Shown here piece by piece: positions 7,961-14,307 of a stretch of 64,000 bases of DNA. Source of the stretch: DATJOJ01 sp035507035. GTDB taxonomy: Bacteria > Acidobacteriota > Terriglobia > Terriglobales > Acidobacteriaceae. The position numbers and the translations under genes were made by a program. Position 1 is the first letter of the stretch, and each line of letters opens with the position of its first letter. Location of the stretch: contig DATJOJ010000065.1 in the NCBI GenBank assembly GCA_035507035.1, forward strand, positions 62,001 through 126,000, read 5' to 3'. The notes below the pieces were generated by a model. It saw only the letters and a list, made by a program, of their open reading frames with translations. It was not told the origin of the DNA and did not search any database.

Positions 7961-8650
7961 TCAGTGCAGGCCCACCTGCATGACGACTGTCACTTCCTTC
8001 GCCCCGTCAGGCTTCAACTCGAAAGGGATCGTTTTCAGTCGAAACTCAGGCACGAAAAAGAAGGCGATGTAATCACCACTGTCCAGTTTAGCGCTGAATT
8101 GCCCGTTTCCATCGGACATCAGGTACACGGCGGGTTGTTTATCCTGGGAACCTTTTCGCAGAATTTCGATCAAAGCATCAGCGATAGCTCTACCCCCTGG
8201 GTCACAAACCGTTCCGGTGAAACGATCAACCCGCTGCTCAATAGGCATTCGCTCGGCAGCGTCGAGCAGAAACTGCGGCGGGTACATCCGGCTGAGAGTC
8301 ATCGAGAACTGACTCTCCGGCGGAACAGCCGAGGTCACATCGAGGTCGAGGTCTGCCCGCGCATTGTGATTCGCATTACTCGCTACTACGTGATAGCGGC
8401 CCTCGGGAAGCTGAGTGGAAATCTGGCCCTTGCGATTGGTCCTATAGGGATCGATCCGCACGTCTCGATCTGACAAAACCGAGTAGAAACTTATCTTAGA
8501 GTCGGCCTGCGGTACGCCTTTCCAAAGCACGGTGATCTGGATGTGTGTCGAGGATCGCAGGGACTGTAGCTCGACGGTTTCTGCTGTTGCGCCAGCCGCC
8601 ATTAGATAAAGCCCGACAATGAATCCGGAAATGTGACAGCCGAGATTCAT
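7961..8650 (-). CDS. Secreted protein with two carboxypeptidase-regulatory-like domains
   Basis: 229 residues from the ATG at 8650, which begins a signal peptide (MNLGCHISGFIVGLYLMAAG, ending ATA-ET). The frame extends 12 codons further up, into the 86-bp repeat, but that part is not signal-like. Two beta-sandwich modules are visible: about residues 25-105 (ITVLWKGVPQADSKISFY, LPEGRYHVVA) and 130-229 (FTGTVCDPGGRAIADALIEI, SDGNGQFSAKLDSGDYIAFF, IPFELKPDGAKEVTVVM). The second is a clear CarboxypepD_reg-type fold. A TATAAT-like hexamer lies about 20 bases upstream of the ATG. The role is unknown, probably an envelope accessory. Confidence 0.7.
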   Translation of the reverse strand: MNLGCHISGFIVGLYLMAAGATAETVELQSLRSSTHIQITVLWKGVPQADSKISFYSVLSDRDVRIDPYRTNRKGQISTQLPEGRYHVVASNANHNARADLDLDVTSAVPPESQFSMTLSRMYPPQFLLDAAERMPIEQRVDRFTGTVCDPGGRAIADALIEILRKGSQDKQPAVYLMSDGNGQFSAKLDSGDYIAFFFVPEFRLKTIPFELKPDGAKEVTVVMQVGLH

Positions 8651-8682
8651 ACCGCTCACAAAATGGATTATAGCCGGGCGCC

Positions 8683-8768
8683 CCACGTCTCGCGTCTTTC
8701 GAGAGGTGGGTGACGATCACATTTCCACAACTCAGTTACTCATCGCTCGTGACCACCATCACTGACAC
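8683..8768. repeat. 86-bp direct repeat, copy 2
   Basis: Second copy of the 86-base repeat at 7555-7640, same orientation, 1128 bases away. Here it ends 33 bases upstream of the ATG of the secreted protein at 8650, so it occupies that gene's promoter region. The intervening gene is exactly bracketed by the two copies. Confidence 0.85.
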
Positions 8769-9006
8769 GCACGCCGCTGTTGTGCCATCCTGCTGAGTTC
8801 AATTCTGGGCGGACACAGTGGGCCAAACAAGCTCCCATCGTCCGCCCAAAGTCGTTCGCGGCGCAAAACGCGCCGCTAACTTCTTTGTCCGGAATATTTT
8901 GCGTACAAGTTCTTTGAAATCTAGGATTTTGAGCTGGCCTCCCGGCCCGACCCTTTGGATTCAAAGATTTAGCGGAACACAGGGGGGAGGGGGTATACCC
9001 TCGAAT
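8769..9006. repeat. Probable dispersed intergenic element with inverted repeats
   Basis: No gene is visible. The stretch carries a 9-bp inverted repeat (TGGGCGGAC at 8806, complement at 8840), a tight hairpin GCGGCGC-AAAAC-GCGCCGC just after it, and a tail GGGGGGAGGGGGTATACC (near 8981). The phrase TTTTGCGTACAAGTxCTTTGAAATC and the G-rich tail resemble, from memory, a widespread acidobacterial intergenic repeat. Calling it an element is inference from that resemblance. Confidence 0.4.
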
Positions 9007-9750
9007 TCAGATATACCTCAGTTCCGCCACCATCCAGGCTGCCCCGGTAATCAGAAAATTCAGGGCGAATTCGGACCAATAGAAGTGCTGCCTTGGGTCA
9101 GAAACAACCCGTGGAACCCAGACCAGCAGGCCAAAGAGTCCCAGCATGAGCGTCATCAGCCCCATCGCCAGCCGCGCCTGGCGATTGATCAGAATGGCAA
9201 TCGCCGCCAGTCCAAACGCGATGGTCGTGGCGACCGCCCAAAACATCTGGCTTGGCGGAATCCACTTTGGAACCAGGTCCGCCGTCTCGTGCGGCAGGAT
9301 CACCTGGCCCAGCGTAAACGAAACGGCACACAGGCCGAGTCCGATTCTTGCCAGTCGGCCGAGCATTGCCGCTCTCGCTGCATTCGGCTCAGTCTCTGCG
9401 TAGAGCGCCACCGCTCCGCAGACTAAGGAAAAGAATAGGAAGAAGCTGCACGCGTACCGATCATAAATATTCGATGCGGCAAGAATGTCGGGAATGGTCG
9501 CGAGCGAGAAAATCACAAAGACCACGCCGAGGACGACCGAAGTCAGCCGCATAGTCTGCGGGACCTGCATGCCAATCCCGCCGGCAATGAGCGCGCTGAT
9601 GATACACCAGCCGATGACACTGCCAAAAGGCAATTTCCAAATATGCTGCAGGTTTTGCGCCGTCTCCGGATCGCGCCACATCAGCAAGAGAACGCCGTAC
9701 ATTACCGCCGACGCGCCAAAAACGATTCGCCCACACAAGGCTGTCTTCAT
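9007..9750 (-). CDS. Multi-pass membrane protein of unknown function
   Basis: 247 residues from the ATG at 9750 (MKTALCGRIVFG). A further ATG at 9795 adds 15 polar residues and is less likely. Seven or eight hydrophobic segments are visible, including ASAVMYGVLLLMW, VIGWCIISALIAGGIG, LTSVVLGVVFVIFSLATIPDIL, FFLFFSLVCGAVALYA, FWAVATTIAFGLAAIAILI and LMTLMLGLFGLLVWVPRVV. The segment arrangement is loosely like DoxX-type proteins but I cannot assign it. It is separated from the pilin-linked operon by about 90 bases and reads in the same direction. Confidence 0.65.
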   Translation of the reverse strand: MKTALCGRIVFGASAVMYGVLLLMWRDPETAQNLQHIWKLPFGSVIGWCIISALIAGGIGMQVPQTMRLTSVVLGVVFVIFSLATIPDILAASNIYDRYACSFFLFFSLVCGAVALYAETEPNAARAAMLGRLARIGLGLCAVSFTLGQVILPHETADLVPKWIPPSQMFWAVATTIAFGLAAIAILINRQARLAMGLMTLMLGLFGLLVWVPRVVSDPRQHFYWSEFALNFLITGAAWMVAELRYI

Positions 9751-9842
9751 AGAGGCAATGGGCAAGAGAGTATCTTTTAGTGGCGTTCCCGGCAATAACC
9801 GCTTGCCGGAATTGGCTCATGACCACTTACTGCAGCTCGGCG

Positions 9843-10778
9843 CTACGAGCCTAGATCGGAAGGCAGGAACTTCGGTGGCGGAGCTGAATACCCCGGAGGC
9901 AGGCCTTTGGTGATGAATGGCAAATCATCCGGATCGCGCACTTCCACGGTGCCATCCGGCATCAGCTTATATGGGTTGCCCAGCGGATCCAGCAAAGAAC
10001 CGTGTAGCATGCCGTCCGCTTGCAATTCCGAAGTGCTGGAAGGGAAGCGCCCATATTTTTCGTGGTACAACGAAGCTAGTCGCTCCAGCGCAGTCACGTC
10101 TTCATCGACCTTCAGTGCACGCAAGTGTGCTCTGGCGTTCGCCTTGACGTTGGTGTCCTGAGTGCTTTGGTAGGTGGTCGCCCACATCAGCCGCGCCATC
10201 TCCAGTTCGCCGCCATGCTGCGCCATCTGTGCCGCCATAATTTTCAAAAACGGATGCGCCCCCGGCACTCGTGAACCGCGGGCAAAGGCATCAGCCGCTT
10301 TCGCATAATCCTTCAATTCCATGTAGTAGATGAAGCCCAGGTCGTAATAAAGGTGCCAGTCATCAGGATTGTTGCGAATCCCAAATTCCTCCAACTCGAT
10401 CGCCCGCTCCGGCATGCCGCCACCATTGGGCGGTTTGGGCGCCAGGAAGTTCGCGCCGAATTCATAGGCGACTGTCAGGTGCGGATCGAGCCCGGTTGTG
10501 ATCTCCAGCAGCGGAGCCAGCAGGGCATAGTTGCGTGCCCTGGCGTGGTGATGACTGCCGAAGTACTGCACTGCTCGCGTCCAATAAACGTCCGCGAGTA
10601 AGCCGTCGTATCCCAGGCTCAGCCGTTTCATCACCTTTGGAGATGGAACGTAGAGAACTTCTTCCAACGTGGCGCCCGCACGTAGACGGTCCACCTCGCG
10701 CAGGGCAAAGATCGAAACAGTCAGGCAAACGATCAGCAGAATGCCGGCGATGGCCGTGATGCGCTGGGACGGCTTCAT
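9843..10778 (-). CDS. Membrane-anchored TPR protein, PilG-like position in a pilus ABC operon
   Basis: 311 residues. One N-terminal membrane anchor (residues 8-26, IAGILLIVCLTVSIFAL) is followed by TPR-like helices, clearest at NPDDWHLYYDLGFIYY and DYAKAADAFARGSRVPGA. A C-terminal segment (YGRFPSSTSELQ, DPLGNPYKLMPDGTVEV) recalls the DPxGNPY signature of major pseudopilins. Its start overlaps the permease stop by 4 bases, so it is translationally coupled. In Myxococcus xanthus a PilH ATPase, PilI permease and PilG accessory protein are needed for type IV pili. Position next to pilins suggests the same role here, but sequence homology to PilG is not something I can verify. Confidence 0.65.
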   Translation of the reverse strand: MKPSQRITAIAGILLIVCLTVSIFALREVDRLRAGATLEEVLYVPSPKVMKRLSLGYDGLLADVYWTRAVQYFGSHHHARARNYALLAPLLEITTGLDPHLTVAYEFGANFLAPKPPNGGGMPERAIELEEFGIRNNPDDWHLYYDLGFIYYMELKDYAKAADAFARGSRVPGAHPFLKIMAAQMAQHGGELEMARLMWATTYQSTQDTNVKANARAHLRALKVDEDVTALERLASLYHEKYGRFPSSTSELQADGMLHGSLLDPLGNPYKLMPDGTVEVRDPDDLPFITKGLPPGYSAPPPKFLPSDLGS

Positions 10779-11551
10779 TTCAGATTCCGATGCTCGAAGA
10801 TCATCACCGCGCCGCAGAGCGCCATGCCGGCGTACACCAGCGCATAAACCGTATTCGAAAGGATTAGATACGTTCCAACCGGCTGGTTATGCGCCACTGA
10901 ACCAATCACGTTCAGCGATGAAAAATTCGGCACGAGATACGCCGCCCCTGTCGCTAGCCAACGGGATGCGCCTTGCGCCATCGCCGCGAAGCCCCGCAAA
11001 TCTTCGGCAAAGCTTCCGATCACAAAAAGTGAAAACGCAAATACCGCCGACAGCAGCGGAGAGGAGAACGAAGAAAATAGCAATGTCAAGGATGTGATGA
11101 TCACAAATTGCAGCACGATAAAATACAGCGCCACCAGAATCCATCCGTCTGGCTTCTGAAAATGATGGGAAACATACAGTAAGGACGCAAACACGCCGAT
11201 GGCCATAAAAAACGTGTTCACCACCAGCGTCCCGGCCAGCCCAAAAAATTTCCCGACAATGAATTCCCACCGCCGCACCGGCCTCGATAGGACGGTATAC
11301 AACGTTCGTTTCTCGATTTCCTTCGAAACCAGCCCGATACCGATGAAAATTGCGATCACCACCCCAAACAGCGACACGGCGGTTAAGCCAAGATTCACTA
11401 CCACTAGCCGCTCGATCCCGATGGAGATCTGCCCAACCAGAATGGCAGCCCCCGACATTAGCACCGCGAACGCAATCAGGTTATAGAGGACACGATCGCG
11501 GACTGCCTCGCGAAAGGTATTCGAGGCGATGTGGACGATCCGCGCGCTCAC
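10775..11551 (-). CDS. ABC-2 type transporter permease, PilI-like
   Basis: 258 residues with six hydrophobic segments: VLYNLIAFAVLMSGAAILVG, LGLTAVSLFGVVIAIFIGIG, VVNTFFMAIGVFASLLYV, WILVALYFIVLQFVIITSLTLLF, FSSPLLSAVFAFSLFVIG and LILSNTVYALVYAGMALCG. The motif KEIEKRTLYTVLSRPVRRWEFIVGKFFG after the second helix is the usual cytoplasmic coupling region of ABC-2 permeases. It overlaps the ATPase stop and the TPR gene start by 4 bases each, so the three form a tight operon. The pilus-assembly role is inferred from context. Confidence 0.85.
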   Translation of the reverse strand: MSARIVHIASNTFREAVRDRVLYNLIAFAVLMSGAAILVGQISIGIERLVVVNLGLTAVSLFGVVIAIFIGIGLVSKEIEKRTLYTVLSRPVRRWEFIVGKFFGLAGTLVVNTFFMAIGVFASLLYVSHHFQKPDGWILVALYFIVLQFVIITSLTLLFSSFSSPLLSAVFAFSLFVIGSFAEDLRGFAAMAQGASRWLATGAAYLVPNFSSLNVIGSVAHNQPVGTYLILSNTVYALVYAGMALCGAVMIFEHRNLK

Positions 11552-12489
11552 GAAGTGACCCCCGCCGTGGTGCGCGACGGTTTCAGTTTGCGCACGTAAT
11601 ATTCTTCCAGCGAAGTGCGGACCGGAGTGATAGAAATAATACGAATTCCTTCCCGCCGCAGCCCGTCAATCACCGCGTCCTGATTGGCTTCGAGGACCGT
11701 CGCCCGCACCGTATCGCCGGTCAAGTGGGACTCCGTGATCAAACATTTCAGCGGTCCAGGCATGAAGGTGCCCTGCCACACAATCTCGATCTTACCCTCA
11801 ATGCTCGACGTCAAATCAGCAACTGCGCCAATTCCCTGCAATTCGCCCCCATGGAGAATCGCCACTCGATCGCAGAGCGATTCCGCGTCCGACAGAATGT
11901 GAGTTGAAAAGAAAACCGTTTTGCCTTCCCGTTTTAGTTCCTCCATCAGATTGCGAACTTCGCGGCGGCCCATGGGATCAAGCCCTGACATCGGTTCGTC
12001 AAAGAACAACACTTTTGGATCGTGCAAAATCGCCTGCGCAATGCCTACCCGCTGCAACATGCCCTTGGAAAATTTGCGTAGCTGCACGCCGGTCACATCC
12101 ACCAGACCTACTCGGTTGAGCACCTCGCTCACCTTACCTCGTCGTTGGTTGGCCGGAACACCGGATAGTTGCGCGAAGTATTCGAGCAGTTCCCCCGCAG
12201 TGAGGTAATCGTAGAAATAGGGCTGTTCCGGCAAAAATCCGATTTGCGCTTTCATGCGCGGATCATTAATTTCCATGCCCAGAATCCGCGCCGTGCCGGC
12301 AGTCGGGAATACCAAACCCATTAACAGCTTCAGGGTAGTGGTTTTTCCGGCGCCGTTCGGTCCGAGAAAGCCAAAGATCTCTCCGTCTCCGACCGTCAGA
12401 TTCAAAGGCCGCAAAGCGCACTTCGGCTTCTTTTTCCAGAAGCCTACGTAATAAGTCTTTTCCAAGCCCAGGATTTCTATGGCAGCCAT
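11548..12489 (-). CDS. ABC transporter ATP-binding protein, PilH-like
   Basis: 313 residues from the ATG at 12489 (MAAIEILG); another ATG three codons upstream is possible. Walker A GPNGAGKTTT is near residue 45, signature FSKGMLQRVGIAQA near 145, Walker B KVLFFDEPMSGLDP, and the H-loop STHILSDAE. The roughly 85-residue C-terminal part (IEIVWQG to LEEYYVRKLK) is typical of ABC-2 exporter ATPases. It lies about 110 bases downstream of a pilin gene and leads the ATPase-permease-TPR operon. A TATAAT hexamer lies about 25 bases upstream of the start on the minus strand, so it may have its own promoter. Confidence 0.88.
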   Translation of the reverse strand: MAAIEILGLEKTYYVGFWKKKPKCALRPLNLTVGDGEIFGFLGPNGAGKTTTLKLLMGLVFPTAGTARILGMEINDPRMKAQIGFLPEQPYFYDYLTAGELLEYFAQLSGVPANQRRGKVSEVLNRVGLVDVTGVQLRKFSKGMLQRVGIAQAILHDPKVLFFDEPMSGLDPMGRREVRNLMEELKREGKTVFFSTHILSDAESLCDRVAILHGGELQGIGAVADLTSSIEGKIEIVWQGTFMPGPLKCLITESHLTGDTVRATVLEANQDAVIDGLRREGIRIISITPVRTSLEEYYVRKLKPSRTTAGVTS

Positions 12490-12597
12490 TGAAAACACAA
12501 ATCCTATTGAAAAATTATAAGCAAATCTCGCGCGACAGGTGATGCCACGAATAGTTACGAAGGTAAGAGATTTGCAGACGGGGGCTTCCGTGCGGGG

Positions 12598-13134
12598 TTA
12601 TTGTGCCGAGGCGTATCCCATGCAGGTAGAGACATCCGCGGCAGGAGCGCCGCCATTGATTCCCGCTTGCTCACGCAATACTCCATCGGTGACGATGCAG
12701 AAATTCCGCACGCCCGTGACATTGAACAGCTCCGGCGCCGAGCTGGCTACAAACGAGTCATTGGGACCGCCGCTCGCGCTGAACCCCGCGGCTTTGAGTT
12801 GGTAGCCGCTCTTGGTGCCGCTCGCCAGAAGGCTGTCGATCATGCAGGCGGAGGTCGAACTCGGCGCACAGCCCGTAGGAGGTCCACCCAGACTTGCCAG
12901 ATCCGGCGCATACCCCACTGTCGGGTATGCGGCGCTATAGGCAATCTCTGCGGTTGCGATCCGACGCACGGAGGTCGCCGCCGAAGCTTCGTTGGCCGCA
13001 ATTCTCGCGCGAACCAGATTAGGCACCGCAATGGCGGCGATCACCAGAATGATCGCCACGACGATCAAGAGCTCGATCAGCGAGAAGCCCGCGCTGCCCT
13101 GGCACCCGCCCCGTCTTGGACTTCGCAGCATCAT
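12598..13134 (-). CDS. Type IV pilin-like protein (prepilin)
   Basis: 178 residues with a 16-residue basic leader ending at the prepilin peptidase site G-FSLIELLIVVAIILVIAAIAVPNL; the Glu at position +5 is present. The rest is a small C-terminal domain with Cys pairs (GCAPSSTSACMID; NFCIVTDGV...DVSTCMGYA) that fits a disulfide-bonded D-region. It is clearly paralogous to the pilin upstream (shared TAEIxYxxxYPTVGY, GVRxFC). The leader (MMLRSPRRGGCQGSA) is longer than that of its paralog. Two adjacent ATGs exist; the ribosome binding site is weak. GTCAC-AAATA-GTGAC lies 100 bases upstream at 13237. Confidence 0.88.
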   Translation of the reverse strand: MMLRSPRRGGCQGSAGFSLIELLIVVAIILVIAAIAVPNLVRARIAANEASAATSVRRIATAEIAYSAAYPTVGYAPDLASLGGPPTGCAPSSTSACMIDSLLASGTKSGYQLKAAGFSASGGPNDSFVASSAPELFNVTGVRNFCIVTDGVLREQAGINGGAPAADVSTCMGYASAQ

Positions 13135-13313
13135 TCCAAGAGATTTAAGAGCAGGTTGTGTGCCAGTCTTTGTTCCTCACAGACCCTTGTCCTATCAAGA
13201 ATTTTGCGGATCGGATGGGCTCGTGGGACGCCGCTTGTCACAAATAGTGACCGCTTGGGTCATCTCCTGAAGACAAGCCCGGGTGAGCGGGAGGGTAACC
13301 AGAAAGATGTCCG

Positions 13314-13354
13314 CAAAAAAACAAAGGGAGCAACGGATTGCTCCGTTGCTCCCT
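13314..13354 (-). terminator. Rho-independent terminator of the upstream pilin gene
   Basis: Perfect 13-bp stem (13342-13354 with 13325-13337, sequence AGGGAGCAACGGA on the plus strand) with a 4-base loop, followed on the minus strand by TTTGTTTTTTTG. It lies 40 bases after the stop of the pilin gene at 13394. It would limit read-through into the second pilin gene. Confidence 0.85.
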
Positions 13355-13393
13355 GGCTTGTACCCTCCCCCAGGTACTTCGCCAAACTCGCGC

Positions 13394-13918
13394 TTATTGC
13401 AGTGAGGTGTAAGCGGCGCAACCAGTCTCGCCGCCCGAGGGCGCAGAACCAACCGCCGTGTAGCGGATGACCGCGTCTTCGTTCGAGCAGAAGCCACGCA
13501 CACCAGTCTGGTTCACTGCAGCCGGCTGACCGTCGAGGGTGTAGCCGACCAGGATGCCAGCTCCAGCAGTTCCGCCCACCGTCTCTGTAAAGTAGTAGCC
13601 GCTCTTGGGAGTGGTTCCCGCAGTGGCCTGGGCAACAACCCAGTCAATCAAGCAGGCATTCGCCGAAACCGGAGTGGTGCAGCCAGTCGAGGCGGCCGGT
13701 CCCAGGGCAGCGATCGAGCTGGAATATCCCACGGTCGGATATGTCGACTGATAGGTAACTTCGGCCGTATTCATGGTACGAATCGAGCTAACTGCGGACG
13801 ATTCGTTGGCCGCAATACGGGCTCGCAACAGGTTCGGAATAGCAATGGCTGCGATGATCAAGATGATCGCCACCACAATCAACAACTCAATCAGCGAAAA
13901 ACCCTTCTGTTTACGCAT
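13394..13918 (-). CDS. Type IV pilin-like protein (major prepilin candidate)
   Basis: 174 residues with a short leader MRKQKG and the cleavage motif G-FSLIELLIVVAIILIIAAIAIPNLLRARIAANE. Glu+5 is present and the hydrophobic helix is long, the polymerisation core of type IV pili. The globular part has a Cys pair near the C-terminus (GFCSNEDAV...ETGCAAY) and another pair (GCTTPVSANACLID). A strong ribosome binding site (GGAGAAGGGGAGACG) and a strong terminator suggest high expression, so this is the better candidate for a major pilin. The export and assembly ATPases PilB/PilT are not in this window. Confidence 0.9.
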   Translation of the reverse strand: MRKQKGFSLIELLIVVAIILIIAAIAIPNLLRARIAANESSAVSSIRTMNTAEVTYQSTYPTVGYSSSIAALGPAASTGCTTPVSANACLIDWVVAQATAGTTPKSGYYFTETVGGTAGAGILVGYTLDGQPAAVNQTGVRGFCSNEDAVIRYTAVGSAPSGGETGCAAYTSLQ

Positions 13919-14129
13919 CTCGTCTCCCCTTCTCCTCTGTTCCGTATGGTCTTAATCGACCCGGTGACCTGTATGGTGGCACTTGGAAGGCCAGAACCCC
14001 AGATTACGAATGAGCTTGACCCGCTGCTTGAACCACTTTCTTTTCAGGACTGGTGCGCACGTTAGTAACCTGCGCCTCCTGGTCATGCCCTCCCGAGAAA
14101 AGGCGGAAATAGCGAATTTTGGCTCAGTG

Positions 14130-14146
14130 TTGACATTTCCTGTCAA
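14130..14146. promoter_or_regulatory. TTGACA-N5-TGTCAA inverted repeat
   Basis: A perfect 6-bp inverted repeat with a 5-base centre in the 389-base divergent gap (13919-14307) between the pilin gene and the membrane sulfatase. TTGACA also matches a -35 box on either strand, but no good -10 box is seen 17 bases away on the plus strand. It may be an operator for either gene. Nothing else is recognised in the gap. Confidence 0.3.
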
Positions 14147-14307
14147 TCGCTGCCCGGCGACAAGACGGCTCATCTGCGCCGCGTTGATTGGGTAGGAAGA
14201 ATGGGACATCGTCGCCCGCACCCTGATTTTGGCCGGTACCTATGTCACTTGTGGCTGGCTTTGCTTCCCCGATACATTGAAAATCGCCCGGAAACTTAGG
14301 GTCTCTC

